Part shown: positions 1 to 8,939 of the stretch, piece after piece
How positions within the stretch are numbered: the first letter of the stretch is position 1
How the letters are laid out: the number at the start of each line of letters is the position of its first letter
DNA from: an uncultured Eubacteriaceae bacterium
Lineage (GTDB): Bacteria > Bacillota > Clostridia > Eubacteriales > Eubacteriaceae
Direction of reading: 5' to 3'
NCBI GenBank assembly: GCA_947625585.1
Contig: CANQOZ010000001.1
Span: 1 to 63,434 of the forward strand
Length of the DNA stretch: 63,434 nucleotides
Notes under the pieces: generated by a model
Database searches by the model: none
What the model saw: only the letters and a program-made list of their open reading frames with translations
Told to the model about the DNA's origin: nothing
Program-made: the position numbers and the translations under genes

Positions 1-65
1 AAACGCTTAAAGCTTTATTTCCTTCATTCTTAAAAGAAAAACCGCTCTGACGTGAAAGCTTATTT

Positions 66-94
66 ATTATATTCACATGATACTTCCATGTCAA
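66..94 (-). promoter_or_regulatory. Perfect-consensus sigma-A promoter firing leftward
   Basis: Read on the minus strand, TTGACA (89-94) and TATAAT (66-71) are separated by exactly 17 bases, a full match to the vegetative consensus. Transcription would start near position 59 and leave the window, so the gene served is unseen. Such a strong promoter is often found before rRNA, tRNA or other highly expressed RNA genes, but that is inference. Confidence 0.65.
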
Positions 95-206
95 GTATTA
101 TTTTTTACTTTTTTTAAATTTTTATGGATGAAATTCCTAAAAATGGATATATACTAAACCTAAGTAATTAACTTAAGAAAATTACATTATTTAAAGGAGA
201 AATCTT

Positions 207-761
207 ATGAGCACTGTAATTCTTGTTGTACTTGTAATAGCAATAGCAGTTATTATAGCTGCTGTTATGGCTAAAAACAGCTTAAGTACAAGTGCTAATC
301 AAGTAGATGAAGCTTATTCTACAATGGATGTTTATTTAAAACAACGCCATGATTTAATTCCTAACTTGGTTAATACAGCAAAAGGTTATGCTAATTATGA
401 AAAGGATACTTTACAACAAATATCACAAGCTAACCAATTAGCTAGTGCAGCTAATACAATTCAAGAATCCTTTAACCAGGAACAGAAATTAGATAATGCT
501 GCTAATCATTTAGTTGCTTTAGCACAAGCTTATCCAGATTTGAAAGCTAACACAAACTATGTAAATTTAATGAACCAGCTACAAAAGGTGGAACAGGACA
601 TAGCAAATGCAAGAAAATATTATAACGCATCTGTTAAAGAATATAACAATAAATTAACAACTTTCCCATCAAAAATGTTTGCTGGTAATTTAGAAAAAAA
701 GCCTTATTTTCAAGTGACCTCTCAAGATGATAGAGAAAACGTTGATGTAAGCTTTAATTAA
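207..761 (+). CDS. lemA: LemA family membrane protein
   Basis: 184 aa. One N-terminal membrane helix (about residues 3-22) is followed by a long helical domain with typical LemA signatures: YLKQRHDLIPNLV, the YPDLKAN segment and the conserved YN and FP residues near the end. LemA proteins are membrane-anchored helical-bundle proteins whose molecular role is poorly defined. A strong ribosome site (AAAGGAGA, 193-200) sits just before the ATG. The next gene follows after 12 bases and encodes a DUF2207 protein, a recurrent LemA neighbour, so the two are probably co-transcribed and act together at the membrane. Confidence 0.93.
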   Translation: MSTVILVVLVIAIAVIIAAVMAKNSLSTSANQVDEAYSTMDVYLKQRHDLIPNLVNTAKGYANYEKDTLQQISQANQLASAANTIQESFNQEQKLDNAANHLVALAQAYPDLKANTNYVNLMNQLQKVEQDIANARKYYNASVKEYNNKLTTFPSKMFAGNLEKKPYFQVTSQDDRENVDVSFN

Positions 762-773
762 AGGTAGATTACC

Positions 774-2729
774 GTGAAAAGAATTTTAACGCTTCTCATT
801 TCCCTTCTATTATTAATAGTATGGCCTAGTCAGGTTTTCGGTTTCTACTACTTTAATTACGGTGGGGACTATGATGATTACGGTGATTACGAGGATTATT
901 ATAATTATCCAAGTTCTTCAAATCGTAATACGATTACAATCAATGATATGGATTATCATATGAAGGTTAACGAAAATCATTCTTATGATATTACTATCAA
1001 CGAAAAAGTTACGTTTGATTCGTATAACCACGGTATTTACCGAACTATTGCCCGAAGAGGAACCTATTATCGAGAAGTTGATGGAAAAGAAACCGCATCA
1101 AATTATTCAGCAGTTATTGAAAATGTAAATGTTGAATCTGGACAACCTTTTGAAACTTCAACTGATGGTGATGCTTATATTATCCAAATTGGAGACCCTG
1201 ATAAATATGTTACGGGAGTACAAAATTATACTTATTCATACACTTATGATCCTGGTGATGATGGTATAAGTTCATTTGATGATGTATATCAGAATATTAT
1301 TTCTCAATACTTAGAAAATCCAATTGAACATTTAAACGTAACAATAGATATGCCAAAGGACTTTGATGCTAAAAACGTCTTATTCTTTGATGGAGAGTAC
1401 GCTTCAACTGAAGCTACAAATATGACTTTTAATGTTAACGGTAAACAGATTACAGCTAGTAATACAAGAGAAATTACCCCTGGTCAGGTTGTTTCGGTTA
1501 GAATAGCTCTTCCAGACGGTTATTTTCAAAATATAAGAACTGGTAGAGAATTTCTACCTACTTATTATATTGCAATCGCTGCATCTATTATCATAGCTGC
1601 CCTGGTTTACTTCTTTATAGGTAAAGGTAAGAAACCACTAGAACCGGTAACATTTTACCCACCAGATGGATTAGATTCAGCCCAAGTAGCCTATATTGTC
1701 AATAATAAAATTACAGATGAAACCTTAGTTTCATTATTAATTTACTTTGCTGATCAGGGTTGGTTAACAATAGAGAATCTTTCTCCCGACCAACGTCAAT
1801 CAGATTTTCAAATTTGTAAGGTTCAGGATATTCCATTAGATCGTCCTAATTACGAAAGAACTATTTTTAATGCAATTTTTTCAAGATCTGATACTCCATT
1901 ATTAAAAAGTTTAACTGCAAAACGTTATATGGGAAATGCTTTTATTTCAGCAAAGGAACAATTACGTGACTGGTTTACAGGTTCGAATACTATTGTTTCA
2001 GGAAAAACGTATTCTGCTAAATTCTTAATAATGTTAATAGCTCTAAACTCTTCTATTTTCTATGGAATAGCTTCTAGCTATTTAGTTTATAGAACCTTAG
2101 AATTAGAAATTTTACTCTTTGTTGGGGCAGCATCATTTATTGGTACCTGTATTCTTATATTTAGTCAGAAAAATCGTATAGTCTATAGTTCAATTTTATT
2201 TTTATTATTTAATGCCCTAACAGTTCTGTTTTCTAGATCACTAGTTTTGACTGGAATACAAATAGTAATCAATTATATTATTGGTTTTCTTGGATCGAGC
2301 TGTATGGTTAGAACCGAAAAGGGTAATCGTTGGTATGGTGAATGTTCTGCTTTCAAACATTTTATTGAAACTGCGGAATTGGATAGATTAAAACTTTTAG
2401 TAGAAGAAAATCCTTCCTATTATTACAACATCTTACCTTATGCTTACGCTCTTGGACTTACTAATAAATGGGCTAAGAATTTTGAAGGGATTGCAATAAG
2501 TCCACCTGACTGGTATATTGATCCTTACTTTAATATGAGGATGTTACAATCTCTCTATTTTATGAATATGTTTCATAGGGGAATCGTCACAAATGTCAAC
2601 CATATTAATACCCAAGCCTTCAGACAGATGGGTTCTGGTGGATTTGGTAGAGGCTTTGGCGGCGGAGGCTTCGGAGGAGGAGGCTTCGGCGGCGGTGGAG
2701 CCGGTGGTATGGGAGGTGGCGGTTGGTAA
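774..2729 (+). CDS. DUF2207 family membrane protein with Gly-rich tail
   Basis: 651 aa, GTG start at 774 after an AAAGGTAG ribosome site. A signal peptide (about 1-23) leads into a Tyr/Asp-rich stretch and an extracytoplasmic DUF2207 domain (to about 255). A membrane helix follows at about 262-282, then a soluble segment and a helix cluster at about 418-515. The last 24 residues are almost pure Gly with Phe, ending GMGGGGW. The Gly-rich end is a habit of this family, which also resembles TPM-type proteins. Function is unknown; it is presumably the membrane partner of the LemA protein encoded just upstream. Confidence 0.88.
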   Translation: MKRILTLLISLLLLIVWPSQVFGFYYFNYGGDYDDYGDYEDYYNYPSSSNRNTITINDMDYHMKVNENHSYDITINEKVTFDSYNHGIYRTIARRGTYYREVDGKETASNYSAVIENVNVESGQPFETSTDGDAYIIQIGDPDKYVTGVQNYTYSYTYDPGDDGISSFDDVYQNIISQYLENPIEHLNVTIDMPKDFDAKNVLFFDGEYASTEATNMTFNVNGKQITASNTREITPGQVVSVRIALPDGYFQNIRTGREFLPTYYIAIAASIIIAALVYFFIGKGKKPLEPVTFYPPDGLDSAQVAYIVNNKITDETLVSLLIYFADQGWLTIENLSPDQRQSDFQICKVQDIPLDRPNYERTIFNAIFSRSDTPLLKSLTAKRYMGNAFISAKEQLRDWFTGSNTIVSGKTYSAKFLIMLIALNSSIFYGIASSYLVYRTLELEILLFVGAASFIGTCILIFSQKNRIVYSSILFLLFNALTVLFSRSLVLTGIQIVINYIIGFLGSSCMVRTEKGNRWYGECSAFKHFIETAELDRLKLLVEENPSYYYNILPYAYALGLTNKWAKNFEGIAISPPDWYIDPYFNMRMLQSLYFMNMFHRGIVTNVNHINTQAFRQMGSGGFGRGFGGGGFGGGGFGGGGAGGMGGGGW

Positions 2730-2786
2730 TCAACTAAAACCTATATTATAATATTTTCATATCTTTGTATAACTGAATTATTAAAA

Positions 2787-2822
2787 GGGACTTAGAGTTA
2801 AACTCTAGGTCCTCCATTGTTT
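2787..2822 (+). terminator. Probable terminator of the lemA operon
   Basis: The arms GGACTTAGAGTT and AACTCTAGGTCC form a 12-bp stem with one G-U pair and almost no loop. The downstream tract is only weakly T-rich (CCATTGTTT), so termination may be partial and could feed the MATE gene. Confidence 0.5.
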
Positions 2823-2848
2823 CTCTCCTGAATAGTTAAATTTAAAAG

Positions 2849-4207
2849 ATGAGTTTTAAAAAGTTTTCAATGGTAGAAGGAAAACCTTGGATTTCAATAC
2901 TTATTTTTGTTATTCCAATAATTTTAGGTTTACTTCTACAGCAACTTTATAATACAGTAGATTCAATTGTCGTTGGAAACACTAATGGACAGATCTCTTT
3001 AAGTGCTGTTGGTACTACAGGAAGTATTACATTCTTATTTTTAGCGATAGCTACAGGATTTTCGTCAGGGAATGGTATCTTAATAGCTCAGTTTTTTGGA
3101 GCTAATAATATAAAAGAACTTAGAACTTGTGCTTCAACAGGAATTATTCTGATTCTCCTTATAGGATTATTATCAACATTATTTGGAATAATTTTTACAA
3201 ATCAAATTTTAGTATTTTTAGACGTTCCATCTGAGGTTTTCCCTGAAGCAAGAATCTATTTTATTACTTATATGGCAGGAATTCTGTTTCAATTTGGTTA
3301 TAATATTTATGCTTCAATTCTAAGATCAATTGGAGATAGTAATGCTACTTTATATTTTCTTCTAATCGCTTCTATCCTCAATATCATTTTGGATATTTAT
3401 TTTGTTTCCAATCTAAAAATGGGAGTTTTTGGTGCGGCACTTGCAACAGATATCTCACAACTTCTTTGTTTTATTGCAGCTATAATATATACAATTCGAA
3501 AATATCCTATTTTTACTTTTAAATTGAAAGAATTTATTTATTCAAAAATTATTGCATTAAAAACATTAACAACAGGATTTCCAATTGCATTTCAATTAAT
3601 TGTTGTTTCAATCGGAACTTCTCTAATTCAACGAGCAGTCAATGGTTTTGGTCCTATTTTAACTGCAAGTTATACTGTCGGTTACCGAATTGAAGCGTAC
3701 ATGACTCTTCCTTGTAATGCGTTCCAAACAGCATTATCTACTTATACTGGACAAAACATTGGTGCATCGAAGATGAATAGAATTAACTCAGGAGCGATTC
3801 AAGGAATTCTTTTATCTATTTCAATTACTTTATTGATTTCAATAATAATTTATATCTTCTCCTCTGAATTAGTAACTTTATTTGGATTAACAGGACAATC
3901 AGTTGAATATGCTACGGAACATATTAAAACCATAGCTTTTACAATGTTGGTTTTAGCTGCTTATGTCCCGTTATTTGGTGTTTTTCAAGGATCAGGACAT
4001 AGTCAAGTTCCAACTATTATAGCTATTTTTGCTTTAACTATTCGAGTAATTATGGTTTACGTTTTAAGATACAGCGAATTTTTAGGAGTTTCAATTCTTT
4101 GGTGGAATGGAATATTTGGTTTTAGTTGTGCCTTTTGTATTGCTTGGTCTTATTACTTATCTGGACTTTGGAAGAAGAATGCTAATCTAGTCAAAAGATT
4201 AAAATAA
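2849..4207 (+). CDS. MATE family multidrug/Na+ antiporter
   Basis: 452 aa, about 12 membrane helices in two similar halves. MATE features include the N-terminal IPIILGLLLQQLYNTVDSIVVG segment (shown here in part: LLLQQLYNTVDSIVVG), a GDSNATLYF segment, and the matching second-half NAFQTALSTYTGQNIGA. MATE carriers export cationic drugs and metabolites against Na+ or H+ gradients; the substrate cannot be read from sequence. There is no good ribosome site before the ATG (TTTAAAAG only). A TAAATT element lies 6 bases upstream of the start, so a leaderless transcript is possible, although no convincing -35 is seen. Confidence 0.92.
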   Translation: MSFKKFSMVEGKPWISILIFVIPIILGLLLQQLYNTVDSIVVGNTNGQISLSAVGTTGSITFLFLAIATGFSSGNGILIAQFFGANNIKELRTCASTGIILILLIGLLSTLFGIIFTNQILVFLDVPSEVFPEARIYFITYMAGILFQFGYNIYASILRSIGDSNATLYFLLIASILNIILDIYFVSNLKMGVFGAALATDISQLLCFIAAIIYTIRKYPIFTFKLKEFIYSKIIALKTLTTGFPIAFQLIVVSIGTSLIQRAVNGFGPILTASYTVGYRIEAYMTLPCNAFQTALSTYTGQNIGASKMNRINSGAIQGILLSISITLLISIIIYIFSSELVTLFGLTGQSVEYATEHIKTIAFTMLVLAAYVPLFGVFQGSGHSQVPTIIAIFALTIRVIMVYVLRYSEFLGVSILWWNGIFGFSCAFCIAWSYYLSGLWKKNANLVKRLK

Positions 4208-4213
4208 TTAATA

Positions 4214-4242
4214 TTGACTTAATATAAAAGAAAATTTAATAT
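4214..4242 (+). promoter_or_regulatory. Promoter of the cupin gene, leaderless arrangement
   Basis: TTGACT (4214-4219), a 17-base spacer, and TAATAT (4237-4242). The ATG of the cupin gene begins 7 bases after the -10 element, which is where transcription would start. No Shine-Dalgarno sequence is present. Confidence 0.6.
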
Positions 4243-4248
4243 AAAAAT

Positions 4249-4692
4249 ATGAAAAATGATAAATATTTAAACGAATCTGATTTTGAAAAGGTAAATGTGT
4301 TTGGTAAAGGAGAACCAAATACTAATTTTGCGCAATATTTTATTGGAGAAAGTTTTTTAAATCCACTAGGAGTTCCAGATGATTACCCTATCGGAGCGTT
4401 TAATGTAACCTTTGAGCCTGGATGCAGAAATAATTGGCATATTCACAAAGCAAAGAGTGGTGGCGGTCAACTTCTAATATGCACAGCTGGAAGTGGTTGG
4501 TATCAAGAAGAAGGAAAAGATGCAAGGAGCTTAAATCCTGGAGACGTTGTTGCAATTCCTGCTAATGTAAAGCATTGGCATGGAGCAAAAGAAGATAGCT
4601 GGTTCTCCCATGTAGCTATAGAAGTACCTGGAGAAGAAACGGAAAACATCTGGTTAGAAGAAGTTTCTGATGACGATTATAAAAACTTATAA
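4249..4692 (+). CDS. Cupin domain protein, metal-binding
   Basis: 147 aa, single conserved-barrel cupin. Motif 1 supplies His64 and His66 (WHIH) with Gln74 in the usual Glu/Gln position. Motif 2 supplies His109/His111 (KHWHGA) and His121 (SHVAIE). Such small cytosolic cupins are often annotated near carboxymuconolactone decarboxylases or as YhhW-like enzymes, but the substrate cannot be deduced. The gene is monocistronic, with its own promoter and a terminator. Its start has no ribosome site and coincides with the predicted transcription start, suggesting leaderless translation. Confidence 0.88.
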   Translation: MKNDKYLNESDFEKVNVFGKGEPNTNFAQYFIGESFLNPLGVPDDYPIGAFNVTFEPGCRNNWHIHKAKSGGGQLLICTAGSGWYQEEGKDARSLNPGDVVAIPANVKHWHGAKEDSWFSHVAIEVPGEETENIWLEEVSDDDYKNL

Positions 4693-4697
4693 AATTG

Positions 4698-4736
4698 AAA
4701 ACGGTAGGTTGATTATTCAGCCTACCGTTTGTTTTT
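4698..4736 (+). terminator. Terminator after the cupin gene, possibly bidirectional
   Basis: AACGGTAGGTT pairs with AGCCTACCGTT across a short loop and is followed by TTTGTTTTT. The left side is A-rich, so it may also stop transcripts of the converging mgtE gene. Confidence 0.85.
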
Positions 4737-4743
4737 GGAGATA

Positions 4744-6156
4744 TTAAAAATGTAAAAAGTTGATTAAAAGCAACCAAGATAATCCATAATAAATTGTTAC
4801 AGCGGTCATGTCATTTAACGTTGTAATAAGAGGTCCTGATGCTACAGCAGGATCAAAGTTGAAATGTTTAAATATTATTGGAATCAATGTTCCGGTAAAT
4901 CCTGCTAGACACATTGAAGCAACTAAAGCTACACTTGCACACCCTGCTATACTAGCTGATAATAAGAGAACCTCCTTTTTATAAAAGAAGAGATATATAA
5001 AGATAAAAACTAAAGCACCCGATCCAAGAATTACTCCAAGATAAAAACCAACTTTAGCCTCTTTAAAGACAAGTTGAATTAAATCTTTCATACTTAAATC
5101 GTCATCCGTTAAGACTCTAATCGTTATAGCAAGTGATTGAGTTCCAATATTCCCAGCCATTTCCAAAATAAGTGATTGGAAACTAACAATAATCGCTACC
5201 TGGGCAACAACATTTTCAAATAAACTAACAATATAAGAAACAACAAAACCTAACAGAAGAAGGATACCTAACCAAAAGAATCTCTTTTTAATACTAGACC
5301 ATAGTGGTTCATTTAGATCTTCTTCTGAAGATAAACCAGCAAATTTAGCATAATCTTCACCAAGAGTTTCATCAATTAAACCAGCTAAGTCTTGAGCTAT
5401 TAAAACACCTTTTAAAGTATTATCAGCATCTAGGATTGGGATAGAATCCTCTGAATAATCCACTAAACGTTCAATACATTCTTCAATTTCTTCGTTAGAA
5501 TAAACATAAGGATAAGAAGTCATTGTAATTGAATCTAGGCTAGAATCATCACGATGTAAAATAATGTCTTTTAATTCGACTGCCCCAAAATAAACACCAT
5601 TTTCATCAGTAACATATATAGTCGAAACATTATCATTTTCGGCTGCCTGCTCAATGACTTCATTCATTGCTTCTCTAACAGTTAGATCTTTATCCACATT
5701 GATAAAGTTAGTCGACATTCTACTTCCAATTTCATCTTCATCAAAAGAAGCGATAAGATTTAACTCTTGTCTAGTTTCAAGATTGAGAAGTTCTAGTTGA
5801 ACCTGTCGTTCTTGTTTAGTAAGACTTCTTAAGTAGTCAGCTAAGATATTTGTTTCTAAACCTTCTAAAATTGCTGTTCTTTTTTGGGGATTAAATTCTT
5901 TAATATAATCATTCCTATCATCTAGGAATTCAAGAACGTCGATTAACGTATCCTTATCAAGTAAGCTGTAGAGCCTGGTTCTTTCGTCCCTATTTAAAAA
6001 CTTCATAGCGGAAGCTATGTCATTTTCATGGAAATTTCCAATTTTTTCTTGAATAATTTTTGGAGCATAATTACTCTTTAAAATTTCAACAATTTCGGAC
6101 TCAATGGAACCAGGAGTTGCCAACTCCTTTTCTTTTAATTCCTTACTCATTGTCAT
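4744..6156 (-). CDS. mgtE: Magnesium transporter MgtE (copy 1)
   Basis: 470 aa, the usual MgtE length. Order: cytosolic MgtE_N helical domain (about 25-135), two CBS domains (about 140-265), then five membrane helices (about 293-470). The pore signatures EMAGNIGTQS and TTLNDMTAVTIYYG with its conserved Asp are present. MgtE is a Mg2+-gated Mg2+ channel in the plasma membrane, closed by Mg2+ binding to the N and CBS domains. The start at 6156 is preferred over Met3 because AAGG lies 9 bases upstream. About 170 bases of leader containing a 29-codon ORF precede it. The copy at 7385-8794 is clearly paralogous. Confidence 0.95.
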   Translation of the reverse strand: MTMSKELKEKELATPGSIESEIVEILKSNYAPKIIQEKIGNFHENDIASAMKFLNRDERTRLYSLLDKDTLIDVLEFLDDRNDYIKEFNPQKRTAILEGLETNILADYLRSLTKQERQVQLELLNLETRQELNLIASFDEDEIGSRMSTNFINVDKDLTVREAMNEVIEQAAENDNVSTIYVTDENGVYFGAVELKDIILHRDDSSLDSITMTSYPYVYSNEEIEECIERLVDYSEDSIPILDADNTLKGVLIAQDLAGLIDETLGEDYAKFAGLSSEEDLNEPLWSSIKKRFFWLGILLLLGFVVSYIVSLFENVVAQVAIIVSFQSLILEMAGNIGTQSLAITIRVLTDDDLSMKDLIQLVFKEAKVGFYLGVILGSGALVFIFIYLFFYKKEVLLLSASIAGCASVALVASMCLAGFTGTLIPIIFKHFNFDPAVASGPLITTLNDMTAVTIYYGLSWLLLINFLHF

Positions 6157-6204
6157 TTTCCACTACCTTGAGACTTACAGTAATCGAAATAGACAATGGT
6201 GTCC

Positions 6205-6294
6205 TTATGTGGTCAGAATAAGAATGGACCACAGTTGTAATAAGCTACACAACGGCACCGTATCTATTATTTGACCACTACTACTATCGTCCAT
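6205..6294 (-). CDS. Putative 29-aa leader peptide upstream of mgtE
   Basis: A 30-codon ORF (ATG at 6294, TAA at 6205) lies 48 bases before mgtE. It has a good ribosome site (AAAGGA, 6 bases from the ATG). The product starts MDDSSSG and ends with a hydrophobic stretch and ILTT. A perfect 7-bp stem (TGTGGTC with GACCACA) covers its last codons. Acidic N-termini in leader peptides of Mg2+ transport genes are known to destabilise ribosomes at low Mg2+ (E. coli MgtL principle). A similar role here is inference. It could also be a chance ORF. Confidence 0.45.
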   Translation of the reverse strand: MDDSSSGQIIDTVPLCSLLQLWSILILTT

Positions 6295-6330
6295 CTTTAT
6301 TCCTTTCTATCTAAATTTGTTAATACAATA

Positions 6331-6336
6331 ATTATA
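6331..6336 (-). promoter_or_regulatory. Probable -10 element for the mgtE copy 1 leader
   Basis: TATAAT on the minus strand at 6331-6336. The -35 is weak (TTGTTA at a 19-base spacing is the best I see). Transcription would start near 6324, giving a leader of about 168 bases with the small ORF inside. Confidence 0.4.
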
Positions 6337-6411
6337 AACAAGATTTTGTTTTATTTAACAACTCTTTAAGAAAATTAAGATAAATACCAACTTTTTGTTC
6401 TAAATGGAAGA

Positions 6412-6445
6412 GAAAAAAATTAGGTCCCACAACTAAGTGGAACCT
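6412..6445 (-). terminator. Terminator of the XpaC-like gene
   Basis: On the minus strand AGGTTCCAC pairs with GTGGGACCT (one G-U) and is followed by AATTTTTTTC. It separates the XpaC-like gene from the mgtE copy 1 promoter. Confidence 0.85.
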
Positions 6446-6449
6446 GTTA

Positions 6450-7268
6450 TTATTCATCTAATTTAAAATCAGATTCTTTTAAACCTTCTAATTCAACTAA
6501 TTTTTCAAAAGTTGCAGAGTCTGTTTCAATTTCACTTATTTGACTATCAATTCCAATGTCATAAATTTGGATTAAAGTATCTTCAACCATTTTTAATGTT
6601 GCTTCCAAATCATTTAGAGTGCTTACAATTTTTTTAGTTTTGATTCTTCGAGTAACTAAATCTTTGTAATGATTTATAACAGCAATCATTTGAGTTGTAA
6701 TATTTTTAGGAGCTTCAATCTCATCTGTAATAATTTCATCAATAAGTTGTTCTGAATGAAGAAGATAGCTATAATCATTTGTTCCTGTTGGCGTTACTGA
6801 TAAGGCTTCTTTAATTACAATTCTTAAACGTTCAATATCAGTTAATTCTTCTTTATTATTTTCTTCTTTTTCTTCTATTATCTTAATAACGAGTTCTTCA
6901 TTTTCTTCTACTCCAGTAACTTTATACCATTTAATTAGGCCTGCCATTGAGACTGAAACTAAGAAGAAGTAGATTGAAATAAGAACTTCTTCTGAATCTT
7001 CCGCTGTTGGGAGAGTTAGAATAAGTATTACAAATCCTAATATAGTTAAGAAAGCTGAAGCATCTGAACTTTTACTTTTTATTAAATGTGGTTCTTTTAT
7101 AATTTTTATCACCCAAAATAGACTGATTAAGCAAAGAACTAGAACTATTATATAAAATCCCAAATCCTGAAAAGCTAGTCCATTGAACCAGTTAACAAGG
7201 CTAGAAGACAGGAAGTAAAAAATAAACATTGTTGATGCAAATTCAAATGTTCTCTTTTTAGGTTCCAT
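6450..7268 (-). CDS. XpaC-like membrane protein (paralog A)
   Basis: 272 aa. About four membrane helices occupy residues 10-130, followed by a charged linker (VIKIIEEKEENNKEELT) and a helical cytoplasmic domain to the end. The C-terminus, IETDSATFEKLVELEGL then KESDFK, matches the ends of the proteins at 19483-20484 and 30978-31772 and resembles the XpaC family (5-bromo-4-chloroindolyl phosphate hydrolysis protein). No catalytic residues are evident and the name reflects history rather than a proven reaction. TelA, the common partner of XpaC, is not encoded nearby. A strong ribosome site (GGAGGG) precedes the ATG. It lies alone between the two mgtE genes. Confidence 0.6.
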   Translation of the reverse strand: MEPKKRTFEFASTMFIFYFLSSSLVNWFNGLAFQDLGFYIIVLVLCLISLFWVIKIIKEPHLIKSKSSDASAFLTILGFVILILTLPTAEDSEEVLISIYFFLVSVSMAGLIKWYKVTGVEENEELVIKIIEEKEENNKEELTDIERLRIVIKEALSVTPTGTNDYSYLLHSEQLIDEIITDEIEAPKNITTQMIAVINHYKDLVTRRIKTKKIVSTLNDLEATLKMVEDTLIQIYDIGIDSQISEIETDSATFEKLVELEGLKESDFKLDE

Positions 7269-7384
7269 AATTCCCTCCTATTTAAGTAAAATGACTTAAT
7301 TAATCAGTTTTGATTAATTTAATCAAAAAAATAGCATTATTAGATATTCTATTAAATCTTTAATTAATTTCTTTTTTGACCGAA

Positions 7385-8794
7385 TTAAAAATGAAACAAA
7401 TAGATTAAGATATACCAGGCTAACGAGTAATAAACTAAAACAGCAGTTAAATCATTTACCGTTGTAATAAATGGACCAGAAGCTACAGCCGGATCAAAGT
7501 CAAGATACTTCAAAAAAATTGGTGTTACTGTTCCAATAAAACTAGAAATCGTCATTGAAACCAAAAGAGCTAAAGCAGCGCATATTGAGACACAGGAAGC
7601 TAATAACATCATTTCTTTTTGACCAAGAATGAGATAAAGCCATATACAAAAAAGAGCTATAACTCCAATAGAGAGACCAAGAACAAAACCGACTTTAAAC
7701 TCCTTTATTATTAAGTGGATTTTCTCCTTTTTACTTATATTTTCATCCATTAGAACTCGAACTGTTACAGCTAATGATTGTGTTCCGACATTTCCAGCCA
7801 TATCAAGTATTAAAGACTGAAAAGTTACGATTATAGCTACTTGAGCTACTACATGTTCATAAGAACCTACAACAAAAGATATAACAAAACCAAGTAAAAG
7901 CAAAGTACCTAACCATGGTAATCTTTTTTTAACACTATTTTTAGTTGTTTCATTTAAATCTTCTTCTGTTGAAAGACCCGCAAGTCTAGCATAGTCTTCA
8001 CCTATTTCGTCATTAACGATATTTACCATTTCTTGGGAAGTTAATACCCCTTTTAATTTATTATCAGCATCTAAAACTGGAATAGAATCTTCATAATAAT
8101 CAATTATCCTTTCAAAGCAATCTTCTATTTCTTCATTAGAATAGACATAAGGATAAGAGTTCATCGTGATTGTATCAATATTGTCATTTGCTCTGGCTAT
8201 GATTAAATCTTTTAAATCAATGGCTCCAATTAAGATATTATCTTTATCCGTAACATAAATGGTTGAGATATTATCCGATTCTTCTGCTTGATTCATTAAC
8301 TCCCTCATAGCGTGTCGAACATCAATATTCTCTTCAATCTGGATAAAATTTGTTGACATCCTACTTCCAATTTCTTCTTCATTAAAAGAGGTTATTAAAT
8401 TCAACTCATCTCTTGTTTCTTTATTTAAGAGAACTAGTTGAACATCCCGTTCGTAACTTGATAAACTACTAAGATAATCGGCTAAGATATTTGTTTCAAG
8501 TCCTTCAAGGATAGCTGTTCTTTTATTTGAATTCAACTCTCTTATATATCTATTTCTATCGTCCAAATATTCTAAAACAGTAATTAGAGTTTCAGTATCA
8601 AGTAAGCTATAAAGTCTTACACATTCATCTCTACTTAAATATTCCATTGCGGAGGCAATATCATTTTCATGAAAGTTGGCAATCATCTCCTGCATGATTT
8701 TAGGCGTATAAGAACTCTTAAGGACATCAATAATTTCATATTCAACTGAGCCAGGAGTCGCCTGTTTTTGATTGTGATCTAATTTTTCAGCCAT
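7385..8794 (-). CDS. mgtE: Magnesium transporter MgtE (copy 2)
   Basis: 469 aa with the same layout as copy 1: MgtE_N domain, CBS pair, five membrane helices, DMAGNVGTQS and TTVNDLTAVLVYY pore motifs. By eye more than half the residues are identical to copy 1, with long identical stretches such as KRTAILEGLETNILADYL. Tandem-type duplication with divergence of regulation is likely. The gene has its own promoter about 200 bases upstream, and two cre-like operator sites lie inside the transcribed leader. The start is supported by AAGGTGAGG just before the ATG. Confidence 0.95.
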   Translation of the reverse strand: MAEKLDHNQKQATPGSVEYEIIDVLKSSYTPKIMQEMIANFHENDIASAMEYLSRDECVRLYSLLDTETLITVLEYLDDRNRYIRELNSNKRTAILEGLETNILADYLSSLSSYERDVQLVLLNKETRDELNLITSFNEEEIGSRMSTNFIQIEENIDVRHAMRELMNQAEESDNISTIYVTDKDNILIGAIDLKDLIIARANDNIDTITMNSYPYVYSNEEIEDCFERIIDYYEDSIPVLDADNKLKGVLTSQEMVNIVNDEIGEDYARLAGLSTEEDLNETTKNSVKKRLPWLGTLLLLGFVISFVVGSYEHVVAQVAIIVTFQSLILDMAGNVGTQSLAVTVRVLMDENISKKEKIHLIIKEFKVGFVLGLSIGVIALFCIWLYLILGQKEMMLLASCVSICAALALLVSMTISSFIGTVTPIFLKYLDFDPAVASGPFITTVNDLTAVLVYYSLAWYILIYLFHF

Positions 8795-8893
8795 ATCCTC
8801 ACCTTGAACTATCTATGTATTAATGAAATTCTTCTGTTTTCTATTTAATTTTCGATTAATAGTTTGATTTTTTTCATTTAAGACGTTTAAATA

Positions 8894-8907
8894 AGTAAAC
8901 GTTTACG
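8894..8907. promoter_or_regulatory. cre-like operator, site 1 upstream of mgtE copy 2
   Basis: AGTAAACGTTTACG contains the perfect palindrome GTAAACGTTTAC, centred on CG like LacI/CcpA-family operators. It differs from the cre consensus only at the outermost bases. Confidence 0.5.
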
Positions 8908-8939
8908 AATATTAGTCGGATATTTCAATATTATTGAAT

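Noticed and set aside
6157..6330. M-box magnesium riboswitch before mgtE
   Set aside because: None of the conserved M-box segments that I know could be found in the leader; the leader ORF is the clearer feature.
7310..7326. Palindrome TTGATTAATTTAATCAA as a terminator for mgtE copy 2
   Set aside because: No T-run follows on the minus strand; the AT-only stem is likely chance in AT-rich DNA.
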